DNA of 62,013 nucleotides from Aestuariivita sp. (GTDB taxonomy: Bacteria > Pseudomonadota > Alphaproteobacteria > Rhodobacterales > Rhodobacteraceae), in contig JAPORY010000104.1 in NCBI GenBank assembly GCA_026709985.1, forward strand, positions 1 through 62,013. The letters run 5' to 3'. Below, in pieces: positions 19,979 to 29,486 of the stretch. The position numbers were made by a program, and so were the translations under genes. The notes beneath the pieces were generated by a model. The model was not told the origin of the DNA. It worked only from the letters and a program-made list of their open reading frames with translations, and did no database searches. Position 1 is the first letter of the stretch, and every line of letters starts with the position of its first letter.

Positions 19979-22156
19979 TCAAATAGCCCTCGGTTCGGGT
20001 GCCGCCCGGCCGACCAGTCGGGTAATGACATTCTCAATCATGCGGATGCCAGTATCCTGACCCAACGACATAATCGATTCGGGATGAAATTGCACCGCCG
20101 CAATTGGCAACTCACGATGTTCGAGAGCCATGACCACACCGTCATCGTCTCGGGCCGTAATCTCCAACGCCTCGGGCAGGCTGTCAGCATGCACATACAA
20201 CGAGTGGTATCGGCCGATTGTCACCACCTCGGGCAGCCCAGCAAACACGGTGCCGGGCCGCGTCACCCCAATCCGTGAGATCTTGCCATGCATTGGCTCA
20301 TCCAAACGGGCCAGTTGGGCCCCGTGATATTCAGCGATGGCCTGCAGACCCAGGCAAACGCCGAACAAAGGCAGACCGCGCCGCAGCACCTCATCTATCG
20401 TTGCAAGGCAATCAAAGTCGGAAGGTTTGCCGGGCCCAGGGGACAGCACCACGAGGTCTGGCTCAATCCGATCGAAGATCAAAGAATCGACAGGGCTGCG
20501 CGTGGTCATGACTGTCGCCCCCGTTTGCCGAATATAGTTAGCCAATGTATGAACGAAGCTATCTTCGTGATCAACCAGCAGGATCCGACGACCCCGCCCC
20601 AAAGGCAGACGCGAACTTTGGACTCTGGCCCCGTTACCGTGCGTCTCGCCGCGCACAGCGAACAGCATTGCGGAGGCTTTAAGTTCGGTTTCCGCCTCTT
20701 CCTCATCGGGGTCACTGTCGTTCAGAAGTGTCGCTCCAGCCCTCACTTCTGCTATCCCCTCCTTAATGCGGATTGTGCGCAGCGTAAGACCAGTGTTCAT
20801 ATCGCCGTTAAAGAGCACCGCGCCTATTGCACCACCATACCATAAACGGGTCGATTTCTCATGTGCCTCAATGAACCGCATTGCCCAGAGCTTAGGCGCA
20901 CCTGTTACCGTGACAGCCCAGGTGTGGCTCAGGAATGCATCATAGGCATCCATCCCCTCGCGTAGTCGCCCCTCAATATGATCGACGGTATGGATGAGGC
21001 GCGAATACATCTCAATCTGCCGCCGCCCGATGACTCGGACTGAACCTGGCTCACACACCCGACTCTTGTCGTTACGGTCCACGTCCGAGCACATAGTCAA
21101 TTCACTTTCGTCCTTTTTAGATTGCAGTAGCCTTAGGATCTGCTCACTGTCCTCAATGGCGTCTGCGCCACGCTTGATTGTGCCAGAGATCGGGCAGGTC
21201 TCGACCCGCCGGCCAGTGACGCGGACAAAAATCTCTGGCGAGGCACCGACAAGATATTCGGCTTCCCCGAGGTTCAGGAAGAAGCCAAACGGTGCTGGGT
21301 TGGCCCGTTTTAGGCGCCGGAAGACTTGCGATGGTGCGTCGCGGCAGGGCTCATAAAAGACTTGACCTGGCACCACCTCAAATAGATCGCCGCGGCGAAA
21401 CCGTTCTTTGGCCGCCCGAACTAATTTAGCATATTCGCCAGGGAGGTGATCGCCGCGAGGAACGTTTTCGGGACCGCAGTGGAAAGGGGCAGCACTAGCA
21501 CCACCGCCGCCGACGCCACGCGTGGTTTCGCCGTCTTTCTCAAACTCATAAGACAGCCTCTGCGCCCGCGTGGTGTACAGGTCACTGATCAGCAACTCAT
21601 CAACGAGGAACAGCACGAGGTCGCGCTGGTGCTCTGACCGCGGCAATTTCAGTTCGATCGGCTCGAACTGGAAGGCCAAATCATAGCCGAAGGCACCGTA
21701 AAGCCCCAAGTGACCGTCTTGGTCGGACTGAAAGAGTTCAGACACAACTCGCAGCACTGAAAAGACTGACGGCGCCCGCGTGCGTTTTTCTTCGTCATAG
21801 ACACAACTGGGCTCACGGATGCGTAGAACCAAGTCATCCTCGACCTCTTCCATCGCGGCAATTGCTTGGACTCCATTGAGCACTGGACGAATCATGCGTA
21901 CTAGAATCGCCCCCCGCGCATTGAGCGCCCGAAACCGCATCTGGCGACCGTGCGCCTCAATCATCAAGGGTGGATCGGAAAAGCCGAATTCCCAACGGTT
22001 GTAGCGACCGGGATACTCGTAGTTCGATTGAAAAAGTGCGCCGCGGCAACTGTCGAGCCGGTCAATCAGTTCATCGCTTGCGGTGCCGAACACGGCAGAG
22101 GTACTTCGGCGCGATATAGTCACGCCGCCTTGGGTCAAAAAGGTGATTTCGGACAT
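19979..22156 (-). CDS. trpE(G): Anthranilate synthase, fused TrpE-TrpG
   Basis: Makes anthranilate from chorismate and glutamine, the first step of tryptophan synthesis. The 725-residue product joins both subunits, as in rhizobia and Azospirillum. The TrpE part (1 to about 520) has ASPEIFVRV, the ammonia-type [11 protein letters not shown] and the C-terminal [19 protein letters not shown]. The TrpG part (about 530-725) has [13 protein letters not shown], the nucleophile in [15 protein letters not shown], and QFHPESIMS. No Trp-rich leader peptide was found upstream, where rhizobia have one. PhzE or ADIC synthase-like fusions look similar, but stand-alone context and this N-terminus favour trpE(G). 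Confidence 0.93.
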   Translation of the reverse strand: MSEITFLTQGGVTISRRSTSAVFGTASDELIDRLDSCRGALFQSNYEYPGRYNRWEFGFSDPPLMIEAHGRQMRFRALNARGAILVRMIRPVLNGVQAIAAMEEVEDDLVLRIREPSCVYDEEKRTRAPSVFSVLRVVSELFQSDQDGHLGLYGAFGYDLAFQFEPIELKLPRSEHQRDLVLFLVDELLISDLYTTRAQRLSYEFEKDGETTRGVGGGGASAAPFHCGPENVPRGDHLPGEYAKLVRAAKERFRRGDLFEVVPGQVFYEPCRDAPSQVFRRLKRANPAPFGFFLNLGEAEYLVGASPEIFVRVTGRRVETCPISGTIKRGADAIEDSEQILRLLQSKKDESELTMCSDVDRNDKSRVCEPGSVRVIGRRQIEMYSRLIHTVDHIEGRLREGMDAYDAFLSHTWAVTVTGAPKLWAMRFIEAHEKSTRLWYGGAIGAVLFNGDMNTGLTLRTIRIKEGIAEVRAGATLLNDSDPDEEEAETELKASAMLFAVRGETHGNGARVQSSRLPLGRGRRILLVDHEDSFVHTLANYIRQTGATVMTTRSPVDSLIFDRIEPDLVVLSPGPGKPSDFDCLATIDEVLRRGLPLFGVCLGLQAIAEYHGAQLARLDEPMHGKISRIGVTRPGTVFAGLPEVVTIGRYHSLYVHADSLPEALEITARDDDGVVMALEHRELPIAAVQFHPESIMSLGQDTGIRMIENVITRLVGRAAPEPRAI

Positions 22157-22439
22157 GGGATTTCTGGGTTTCTTTCAGTCGGTGGCACAACACAATTGGG
22201 TTGATCATTGCGGTCTTGAACCGGGCATGGAAGCGCTTAATGCCGGTTGTAGGGTCGAAAGGCCGATGGAAAATATTGGTCAGTATTTCATCGCCAATAA
22301 AAGTCGGCGTCGGAACCGATCAAGACATTGGCACCAAGCAGATACATCATGCGTTTTCCAAAACGAACAAATTGTGCTTCGTTGCGAAGAACTTGGGCGA
22401 CGATTCTACTGCACATGGTTTAGTACCCAATAGAGCGGC

Positions 22440-22683
22440 AGCGATGGCGCAAGAAAGAGCATTGTCACGGACATGTCGGCAGTGTTTCCTTTCAGGGCGA
22501 TCTGGATAGCGATCAGGGGACTGTAACCGAGGGCGGCCTTGGAACACAAGTCTTGAGATCTGACAATAGGCTTGGGCGAAGTGTCGTTTCTGAAAGCAGC
22601 CTGAGAACTTTTGTTTGATTTTTGCCAGGCGGATCTGCTGTTCTGCGGCATTATTGATAAAGCGAATATCGGGGTCGTTTCAC
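22440..22683 (-). pseudogene. C-terminal relic of an IS66-like transposase
   Basis: Reading the minus strand downward from about 22680 gives PDIRFINNAAEQQIRLAKIK and then QKFSGCFQKRHFAQAYCQIS. This is the conserved C-terminal end of IS66-type transposases (NNxAERxLRxxKxxQKxSGCFR). Near 22530 the reading must shift frame to continue as LGYSPLIAIQIALKGN. The rest of the gene is absent. It is a decayed, inactive fragment. Confidence 0.72.
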
Positions 22684-22839
22684 GTTCATCCCATCTGTGA
22701 TGGGCAAAAAACTCCCGCGACTTTTGGACCAATCAAATTATAGAGGCGCGAAGGTCCAAAGCCGTTAGATCGTTGATGGCTTCAGTGGTGAAGGGTGCGT
22801 TAAATACGTTAGATGAATTAATGGGACCAGCGCATGGAC

Positions 22840-24018
22840 TCAGTTTTTCCACACGACCGGTAGCGTTGTCGGCCCCCGAAAAACCCACCCGCGCTCAATA
22901 GGAGGGTGATCTGGGTGCAGCCTCAGCTTAGGCAGACGATCAAAGATCATTGGAAGGACAACCTCGCCTACCATCTTTCGTGACGTCAATGTACCGGCAC
23001 AAAAATGTGGGCCTGCGCCAAACCCCAAATGCCGCATGCGCGGGCGATGGATGTCAAAGGCGTGTGGGTTCTCGAAACGAGCGGGATCTCGGTTCGCGGC
23101 ACCAATACAAAGGCCGACCTGATCCTCCGCGTTAAGTATTGTATCGCCCAGCACGGTATCTTCCGCTACACGGCGAACATACATGCCGATGGGTGAAACC
23201 CACCGGATAGCCTCCTCAAACGCATTGGCATAAAGTTCTTGATCCGCGAGGACGGCGTCTAGCTGGTGGGGGTTTGTTAGCAGACCCAACACCGTAGTTA
23301 GGATAGAATCTCGCGGTTCGTTCAACCCACCACCGATGATTACCTTGATATTAGCCCGAATCTGCTCAAGGCTTTGCGTTTGCTTAGCATGAGTCATTGA
23401 GGATAGGATGCTCGGATTTTCATCTTTGCGGTGCATCTCAATTACCGCATCAATTGCCATATCAATCGCTTCTGATGCCGCCGTCGCTCTGCAAGCAATC
23501 GCCTCGTCACCTTGGTAGTTCCCGGCACCGTCCATTAGTGCCTGTGACCACCAAGCGATGTCTTGCCAAGCGACCCCTTTAAAACCCAAAAGTTCAATTA
23601 AGCACAGCGACGCCATAGGCGCGGCATAACTCTGAAAAAGATCAGTCTCATTCTCGCTCTCCAAGGCGTCAAGCAGACTGGCAGAGATTTCCTGAAACCG
23701 CGGCACCCAGTACTTACTGACGACGCTGGCGCGAAATGCCGGTTCAATTGATGCCCGTTCGAATTTATGCTCTTCACCATCTTTGCGCAAAAGCGAATGG
23801 CCCATAACTTTGTTTAGTAGTGAGTTTGGGTTGGTCGAGGCAAAAACCTCATGGTTACGCTCTGCGCAAACAATATCTTCAAACCCGGTAACTAGATGGA
23901 GCCGAGTGCTACTCACCCATACAGCCGACCCCAACTCTCTTATTCGTTCAAATGTCGGGTAGGGATTGGCGTTCAACTCCGCAATGGTAATTTCAATGGA
24001 TGCTGGGGCGGATGGCAT
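22840..24018 (-). CDS. Cytochrome P450
   Basis: Haem monooxygenase of 392 residues, soluble bacterial class I type. The haem-ligand loop LGFGAGPHFCAGTLTSRKM (about 335-353) fits FGxGxHxCxG. The K-helix ExxR is in FEEAIRW. The I-helix reads GGGLNEPRDS in place of the common AGxxTT. This unusual form occurs in some families and may mark altered oxygen handling. No ferredoxin or ferredoxin reductase gene is adjacent, so partners must be elsewhere. The start ATG is preceded by CGAGATAC. The substrate is unknown. Confidence 0.93.
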   Translation of the reverse strand: MPSAPASIEITIAELNANPYPTFERIRELGSAVWVSSTRLHLVTGFEDIVCAERNHEVFASTNPNSLLNKVMGHSLLRKDGEEHKFERASIEPAFRASVVSKYWVPRFQEISASLLDALESENETDLFQSYAAPMASLCLIELLGFKGVAWQDIAWWSQALMDGAGNYQGDEAIACRATAASEAIDMAIDAVIEMHRKDENPSILSSMTHAKQTQSLEQIRANIKVIIGGGLNEPRDSILTTVLGLLTNPHQLDAVLADQELYANAFEEAIRWVSPIGMYVRRVAEDTVLGDTILNAEDQVGLCIGAANRDPARFENPHAFDIHRPRMRHLGFGAGPHFCAGTLTSRKMVGEVVLPMIFDRLPKLRLHPDHPPIERGWVFRGPTTLPVVWKN

Positions 24019-25213
24019 GGCTGTATCTCGGGCTGCGGCTGAAATTATTGGGAACTATGTAGCGTAATCCGCAGAAAGAAATTAAAAATCACAAAGCGTT
24101 GTGAGTTTGAAAAAAATTTTCTAATTCATTTTTTTTCAAAGCATCAAGATAACCTTGAGCGTCTTTTCTTGGATCGCTTTTAAGATACAAATCCTCGGTT
24201 GTCGCTTTATTCTTCCGCACTTTGTTAAAATCATTAGGCAATTCGGCACAGTAATGAATGACATTCTTCGAGCAGATGCCAAGTGTCTTCAATTACCAAA
24301 ATATCGCCGCTTACCTTATGAGCACCGGTGTCATTATATACCGCGCTACTCAATTCAAGTGATACGGCGACCAATGGTATTTCTTTAACCTGTTTGTGGT
24401 CATCGGAAGAATTAACCAACGACGAAGTTAATATTTTGTCTCCCAACTTTTTTGGCGCAAAATATGATACTCGTATCGAATTGCATTAACCTTCGCTGAT
24501 TTAACAACGAAATGCCATTGTATGTACGATGCCTCGTTGGTTTAGCGTGAAGCGACCACAATGCTTCCTCTGCAGATTGGTCGCTTCCAGACCACCAAAC
24601 CCCGCAGTTCGATGTCGACATGTTAGCATCAGGCCGTTTTGGGTGCACTGTGTTGACGTTAATCTCCGTCGACAGGATCTGAAATAAGAATGTAGTCGGG
24701 CAAAAAACCTGATATGAGGAACGAGATCGAACTTTAGAATAAACAGGATGTGCCAAGACGTATCGGCGGCGATGTACCAAGTTTGTTCAGATCAGGAAGA
24801 AAAACACACAGGCAGCGGCGCAGCATTGGTGTGTTGATTTGAAAAAAGATAGCGTGAAAGTAAAGAGTGATCGCGTCTAGAAAACCTACTTCATCAAGCC
24901 ACGCTCCATGAAGAAAAGCACGTGTCACAAGATATTATTATTGTGAATGGCGGCAACTCTTGTTCCTACCTACAGTGAGTAGCTGCAGCAAGCAGTGATT
25001 AAGAATGCTACCTAAGTCCGACATTTTGCAAGTGAGGCGGTACGCTGGGTGCTCACCCTTGGGAGCGGTCTAGCCTTAGGTAATTGTGTCGTCGTCGAAA
25101 CCGTTAGCGAGGGGCAAACTGCTGAACTGCTATTTGCGAATGGTTCCGCTGGTAGATACTAGCGAATAATCAGGCAATGACATTCCACTCACCAACTTGA
25201 ACGGGGGAAACTC
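24019..25213. other. 1.2-kb stretch with no intact gene
   Basis: Between the P450 and the amino-acid binding protein. Apart from a possible frameshifted small gene at 24089-24446 (listed separately) I see nothing supported. No tRNA was found. The region fits decayed accessory DNA. A weak promoter (TTGCGA at 25134-25139, TACTAG at 25157-25162, 17-nt spacing) could serve the following gene. Confidence 0.45.
24089..24446 (-). pseudogene. Possible frameshifted small gene, unknown product
   Basis: Two minus-strand frames join end to end. The first starts at a TTG at 24446 and reads sensibly through VSGDILVIEDTWHLLEE. The second continues with AELPNDFNKVRKNKATTEDL and ends in NELENFFQTHNAL at 24089. 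Both have protein-like composition, and a single frameshift near 24240-24260 would give about 115 residues. I do not recognise the product, and neither part has a strong ribosome-binding site. Confidence 0.25.
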
Positions 25214-26155
25214 ATGGAATTCAAAACAAATTGTCAGAAATTTATCCGATCAGCAGCTATCGGCGCTGTTATCGGGTTCATATCTGCGACTACCGTCAAC
25301 GCTGACGGACATACCAATCAAGAGCTCAATCAGGAGCTCGCAGATTTGGTGCCCCAAGTTTTTAAGGATGCGGGCGTCATTTATGCAGCGGGGGCATTTG
25401 ACAACCCGCCCTCAATCTTCGCTGACTTGAATGATCCGAATAAAGCGAAAGGTATTGCACCAGAGCTAGGAGAAGCTATTTCGCCAATCATTGGCGTTCC
25501 GATCGAGTTTCGCAATACCCAATGGCCAGGCCAACTTCCCGGTCTTGACGCGGGGACCTTTGGGCTTGTCTGGGGCCAACTTTCCGTGACCGCCGAGCGC
25601 GAACGAAACGTTTTGGACCTGATCCCATGGTATCAATCCAGCCTCGCTTTGATGGTGCCGGGAGGGAACCCAAAAAACATAAGCGATTGGGCTAGCATGT
25701 GCGGCACCAGCGTGGGCGTTGCTATCGGATCCATTTACATAAAGGTAATTGAGAACGCGAGTGCCGTCTATTGTACACCCGACGGCAAACCCGCGATCAC
25801 TACAAGTGAGTTCCAAGGTAGCGAAGTTCCCGCACTCCAAGCCGGACAGGTAGATTCGGTCATGGATACGGTCACGGTGATGGCTCAAATGGCAGCTAGC
25901 ATCAATGGGATTGACTCTGTCGCCCTCCCACCTGAGCAGTCGTTTGAATTCTTCCCCGGCCTTGCCGGTATCGGAATCAGCAAAGAGCATCCTGGCCTGT
26001 CCATGGCTATCGCTGGCGCGCTTGAGATTCTGTATGAGAATGGGACCTGGCAGGCGATTGCCGACGCCAACGGTGCCGGTGGTGACATTCCAACCCCCCA
26101 ACTGATCAAAGTTAATGCGCTGACCGACACGCCGGCTGGAGAGACGACAAACTAA
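25214..26155 (+). CDS. ABC transporter substrate-binding protein, polar amino-acid type
   Basis: Periplasmic solute-binding protein of the SBP_bac_3 class (313 residues). A signal peptide spans about residues 1-31 (ISATTVNADG). The mature protein shows FDNPPSIFADLNDPNKAKGI, the usual 'substrate plus GIAPEL' entry to the fold, and QLSVTAERERNVLDLIPWYQ, matching the family's 'T.ER...ldF..PY' motif. GGGGG precedes the ATG. It is followed by a strong hairpin and then the permease and ATPase genes. A cysteine pair (in MCGTS and VYCTP) may form a disulfide. Ligand unknown. Confidence 0.88.
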   Translation: MEFKTNCQKFIRSAAIGAVIGFISATTVNADGHTNQELNQELADLVPQVFKDAGVIYAAGAFDNPPSIFADLNDPNKAKGIAPELGEAISPIIGVPIEFRNTQWPGQLPGLDAGTFGLVWGQLSVTAERERNVLDLIPWYQSSLALMVPGGNPKNISDWASMCGTSVGVAIGSIYIKVIENASAVYCTPDGKPAITTSEFQGSEVPALQAGQVDSVMDTVTVMAQMAASINGIDSVALPPEQSFEFFPGLAGIGISKEHPGLSMAIAGALEILYENGTWQAIADANGAGGDIPTPQLIKVNALTDTPAGETTN

Positions 26156-26177
26156 ACGGGACACACCCTATTAAGAG

Positions 26178-26208
26178 CTCAGGGCCGGGTTTTATGCTCG
26201 GCCTTGAG
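26178..26208 (+). terminator. Strong hairpin after the binding-protein gene
   Basis: CTCAGGGCCG (26178-26187) pairs with CGGCCTTGAG (26199-26208), ten pairs including one G-U, around an 11-nt loop. There is no T-run. Such hairpins between a binding-protein gene and its permease usually stabilise the upstream message or limit read-through, so that binding protein is made in excess. Confidence 0.5.
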
Positions 26209-26611
26209 GCGAAGTCCAACAATAAAAGGTGGATCATTATTGTTCCATCGAAAGTCGACTCATTCCAATTGTTTAGAGGCCGCGGCAGGTTCGACATAAT
26301 TCTGGCACGCTAAACAACTGCTTCAAAGCAATTCTTTTGATTGTCACATCCAAAATCTTTAGAATTGTGAAAAGACTATGTTCACAAAACATAATCTTTT
26401 TTGATTGCCACAATTAAAAGGTAATCAAGATCCATATGAATGCTTTGAAAGCGCGGTCGGACGTCCCAAAAATATTTTATTGTGAGGCGTTGTTTAACCT
26501 AAACGACCCGCGATTCCCGCTAAATTTTGTTATTGAGTAATTTCGATAGATTACAAGAGCGTTCAATATGCTTAATTGATACAGCTTCAGGATACTAGCG
26601 GAGGCAGATAC
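26209..26611 (+). other. AT-rich spacer between binding protein and permease
   Basis: About 400 nt with no gene. It holds an inverted repeat TTGTGAA-9 nt-TTCACAA (26365-26387). It also holds a second stem, TTGATTGCC (26401-26409) with GGTAATCAA (26420-26428, one G-U). The length suggests that the permease-ATPase pair may have its own promoter here. Confidence 0.45.
26365..26387. promoter_or_regulatory. Perfect inverted repeat, candidate operator
   Basis: TTGTGAA (26365-26371) and TTCACAA (26381-26387), 7-bp perfect arms with a 9-bp spacer, in an AT-rich region upstream of the permease gene. The arms resemble the TGTGA/TCACA halves of Crp/Fnr-family sites. The 9-bp spacer is longer than usual, so assignment to that family is only a guess. 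Confidence 0.35.
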
Positions 26612-27484
26612 ATGGCAAATATCACTGCGGCCGACTTTTCCCACGTACGCCGAGATATCAACGTCGAGTCCATGCGAGTCATTCCAGTAAAGCGCTGGGG
26701 GCGAGTCGCAACATCGGTCATTGTGGCCTTGCTGATGTTGCAGATGACATATTCTCTTGCCACGAACCCCTTCATCGACTGGGGTATAGTTAATGATTTC
26801 ATTTTCAGCCCCGCCATTCTTGGCGGTCTCTGGGCGACGATGGAAATCTCAATAATTTCTGTGGTCCTATCGCTTGTTATTTCGATAATCATCGCTGTTA
26901 TGCGCATGTCCGAGAGCAAGATTCTCAAGGCTGTCGCATTCGGTTATGTTTTCTTCTTTCGTGGCATTCCTTTGATCGTTTTACTAATTTTAGTCGGCAA
27001 CATCGGTCTTTTTGTCCGCACCATTATAATTGGTATCCCATTCACTGATATTGTCTTCTATTCGGTGCCATCCAATGAAGTATTCACACCATTTGTAGCC
27101 TCTATCATAGGCCTCTCCTTGGTCGCTTCTGCCTATATGAGCGAGATTGTCCGTGGGGGCCTTCTCTCAATTGATAGGGGGCAAACGCAGGCAGCAAAGG
27201 CCCTAGGAATGTCGAGCGGTCAGTCTTTGCGATACATCCTTCTGCCACAAGCTATGCGCGTTATCGTGCCCCCACTTGGAAACGAGTTTATTACGACAAT
27301 CAAGATGTCAGCTCTCGTTTCAGTCATCGCAGGCGGTGATCTCTTAACCGTTGCCCAATCAATATCGGGTGTGAATTATCGCACCATTGAGTTATTGATT
27401 GTCGCAACGATCTGGTATCTCGTGGTAGTCGCAATCAGTTCAGTTATCCAACGTTATGTTGAAGACGCAATCGCAGAGCGGTAA
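26612..27484 (+). CDS. ABC transporter permease, polar amino-acid type (HisM/GlnP family)
   Basis: Inner-membrane permease of 290 residues. Hydrophobic segments lie near residues 30-50, 75-105, 115-145 and beyond. The family motif [20 protein letters not shown] followed by [20 protein letters not shown] is the EAA loop that docks on the ATPase. I chose the ATG at 26612 over an upstream TTG because GGAGG lies 7 nt before it. It is followed 5 nt later by the ATPase gene. Only one permease is present, so the channel is probably a homodimer. Confidence 0.92.
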   Translation: MANITAADFSHVRRDINVESMRVIPVKRWGRVATSVIVALLMLQMTYSLATNPFIDWGIVNDFIFSPAILGGLWATMEISIISVVLSLVISIIIAVMRMSESKILKAVAFGYVFFFRGIPLIVLLILVGNIGLFVRTIIIGIPFTDIVFYSVPSNEVFTPFVASIIGLSLVASAYMSEIVRGGLLSIDRGQTQAAKALGMSSGQSLRYILLPQAMRVIVPPLGNEFITTIKMSALVSVIAGGDLLTVAQSISGVNYRTIELLIVATIWYLVVVAISSVIQRYVEDAIAER

Positions 27485-27489
27485 TCTTG

Positions 27490-28281
27490 ATGGCACAAAC
27501 ACACCCGCCAGCGAATCCTGACGACTACATATACATTCGCGCCGTTTCAAAGTTCTATAACACTGTTCAAGTTCTCTTTGATATCGACCTATCTGTCAAA
27601 AAGGGTGAAACCGTTTGTCTTATCGGTCCGTCGGGCTCTGGCAAAAGTACGCTGCTCCGCTGCGTTAATTTTCTAGAGACGATTAGTGCTGGTCAAATTT
27701 GGGTTAAAGACCACTTGGTCGGGTATCGACTTGATAATGGAGAATTATACGAATTGCGAGAAAAAGAAGCCTGCCACCAGCGCCGAGACATTGGGATGGT
27801 GTTTCAGAACTTCAATCTATTTCCGCACATGACTGCTACCGAAAACATCACCTTATCGCCAATCATCAACAAGGGGGTGCCAAAGGCTGAGGCCATAGAA
27901 ACAGCATATAGCCTACTCAATAGAGTTGGGCTTAAGGGTAAGGAAGATTTTTATCCTTCGCAGCTATCTGGCGGCCAGCAACAGCGAGTGGCAATCGCTC
28001 GTGCGCTGGCTATGAAACCTGATGTGATGTTGTTTGATGAACCCACTAGCGCCCTTGACCCAGAGCTAGTTGGTGAGGTTTTGACGGTGATCAAAGATCT
28101 GGCGCAATCGGACGATATGACAATGATGGTGGTCACGCATGAAATGGGGTTTGCGCGCGAAGTCGCGGATCGTGTCTGTTTCATGGATCAGGGCTGTATC
28201 GTTGAAGTCGGCCCGCCGGAACAAGTTCTAGGGAACCCTAAACAGGACCGTACTAAAGCTTTTTTGGAAGCTGTACTTTAG
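27490..28281 (+). CDS. ABC transporter ATP-binding protein, polar amino-acid type (HisP/GlnQ family)
   Basis: Cytoplasmic ATPase of 263 residues. It has Walker [10 protein letters not shown], the HisP-type insertion around [20 protein letters not shown] before the Q-loop ([14 protein letters not shown]), signature [17 protein letters not shown], Walker [15 protein letters not shown] and switch histidine in [15 protein letters not shown]. An in-frame TTG directly precedes the ATG. It completes the importer encoded with the binding protein and permease upstream. Confidence 0.95.
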   Translation: MAQTHPPANPDDYIYIRAVSKFYNTVQVLFDIDLSVKKGETVCLIGPSGSGKSTLLRCVNFLETISAGQIWVKDHLVGYRLDNGELYELREKEACHQRRDIGMVFQNFNLFPHMTATENITLSPIINKGVPKAEAIETAYSLLNRVGLKGKEDFYPSQLSGGQQQRVAIARALAMKPDVMLFDEPTSALDPELVGEVLTVIKDLAQSDDMTMMVVTHEMGFAREVADRVCFMDQGCIVEVGPPEQVLGNPKQDRTKAFLEAVL

Positions 28282-28742
28282 CCTTTCAGATCCGACATTT
28301 TTTCTGGTACATGTTTAAATTGCCCCAGCCTTTATGCTTAGTTTTGCAGATCATTTCAGCTTTGAAGGAACTCCAAAAGACGATTAAGTAGACCCTGTCG
28401 CTGGAGGCGTTTTATGCGCAGAACTTGGCGGGCATTTAACAAGAGCTGACCGCTGGTATCACCGTCGTCGTTCTCGGTCGGTTAATGGCAAACGATTGTG
28501 AGACGTTGGTTAACGGCGCCGATAGTCTGACGAAAAGAGGTGGGCTATTTGCCAACCAGAAGAATGCGATACCAGCGGTCTATGACGGCTTTGAGGAGAT
28601 GGTCCTTGGCTTTGGCAGGAGTTGTGCGAACTTTGCCAATACGGCCATGGCCCGCATTGCCGACTGCAGGCGGTATGATCGTGTTAAGCACGCGTATCAT
28701 CGCTATGTACAAAAGCCGATTGGCAAGCGGAAAGCCCCTATA
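28282..28742. other. Spacer left of the inverted-repeat element
   Basis: About 460 nt. A 93-codon frame (28485-28766, + strand) and a 74-codon frame on the other strand overlap almost fully. Neither has a good ribosome-binding site or a recognisable fold, so I do not call a gene. The sequence has a mobile-element-relic flavour, but I cannot name a family. Confidence 0.35.
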
Positions 28743-28758
28743 ATAGGGGATTATATAC
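28743..28758. repeat. Left 16-bp inverted repeat of a 2.4-kb segment
   Basis: ATAGGGGATTATATAC is the exact reverse complement of the sequence at 31113-31128. It overlaps a near-palindrome (CCCCTATAATAGGGG, 28735-28749), whose first 11 nt also recur directly at 31122-31132. This is consistent with the termini of a mobile element. No target-site duplication could be defined. Confidence 0.6.
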
Positions 28759-28875
28759 TTGAGTAACATTCGTCGGAAAACAGGGAGTTGGGAGCCTGAA
28801 TTTCGGATGATTCGGAAATGCTACTCGATCGTGGAGAGTTTCTTGAAAGTCCAGCCGCTTGTTGACTTCAATAAA

Positions 28876-29301
28876 ATGTCAGTTCATATTGGCAGTCACT
28901 CAGTGCCACTGAGTCGAACGATTGACGAAGAACGAAGGAGAAACGAAGAGGGTTCCACGCCTATTGTAAAATTCAACCTTCCCGATTCAAGTTTTTGGAC
29001 AGGGGTTATCGCCCTGATAGCCGTTGCGTCAGCCGTGACATATTTCGTTTTTGGCTTCATGTCAGAAGCGGATGAGCTTCAAAAAACGGGGTTTGAGCTA
29101 GAAAAAGATCAAATCGAACTTCGTCAGCTAGTTACCCAAAGCACGGAACAAATAACCGCTAAGGTAAATGAAAACACTACGCAGATCATACAAAACACGG
29201 AAGCGATCAATCAGTTGAATACCGTCGTTCTCTCTATTCGAGAAAATGTAAAACTGCTTGTCTGCGACAGGTTTCCCGAACAATCTGAATGTCAACAATA
29301 G
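28876..29301 (+). CDS. Phage-like single-span membrane protein with coiled coil
   Basis: About 141 residues from the ATG at 28876, though an in-frame TTG at 28759 would add 39 residues. A charged N-terminus is followed by one membrane helix (about residues 34-56, WTGVIALIAVASAVTYFVFG). A predicted coiled coil rich in E, Q, N and T follows, with VLSIRENVKLLVCD near the end. The layout resembles small holin-like or accessory proteins in prophages, where a TM plus coiled coil ends in '..VaxirtNvewL'. It lies first in a three-gene module. No strong ribosome-binding site was seen. Function unknown. Confidence 0.55.
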   Translation: MSVHIGSHSVPLSRTIDEERRRNEEGSTPIVKFNLPDSSFWTGVIALIAVASAVTYFVFGFMSEADELQKTGFELEKDQIELRQLVTQSTEQITAKVNENTTQIIQNTEAINQLNTVVLSIRENVKLLVCDRFPEQSECQQ

Positions 29302-29342
29302 GATGTCAGCTGGGATTCGATAGCATTTGAAGGGGGAATCAC

Positions 29343-29486
29343 ATGTTAAGTAAAAATACGCCAAAGAACCCTGGGACTGAAAAGGGTAAACCCTCTCCGG
29401 TACGGGAACGCCCGGTACCGTCGAGGCCTTCTGGACCGAGGGAAATAAAGAACGTTCCAGCCAGAAAGCCTCCGCCAAAGAGATGA
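29343..29486 (+). CDS. Small basic proline-rich protein
   Basis: A 47-residue frame, very rich in Pro, Lys and Arg (for example KGKPSPVRERPVPSRPSGPR) and ending ARKPPPKR. AAGGGGGAATC gives a strong ribosome-binding site 6-7 nt before the ATG. Its TGA overlaps the ATG of the next gene (ATGA, 29483-29486), indicating translational coupling. The product is probably disordered, with function unknown. Short basic frames of this kind occur beside the neighbouring membrane protein in prophages, from memory only. Confidence 0.5.
   Translation: MLSKNTPKNPGTEKGKPSPVRERPVPSRPSGPREIKNVPARKPPPKR

Noticed and set aside
19850-20845. Several + strand frames of 97-185 codons
   Set aside because: They lie antisense to trpE(G), which has clear domains and motifs.
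22157-22440. Trp-rich leader peptide for trpE(G) attenuation
   Set aside because: No run of Trp codons on the minus strand and no alternative hairpins found, although rhizobial trpE(G) genes have one.
28485-28766. 93-codon + strand frame and its 74-codon antisense partner
   Set aside because: Both strands are open, neither has a good start signal or known motif, and one frame runs into the inverted repeat.
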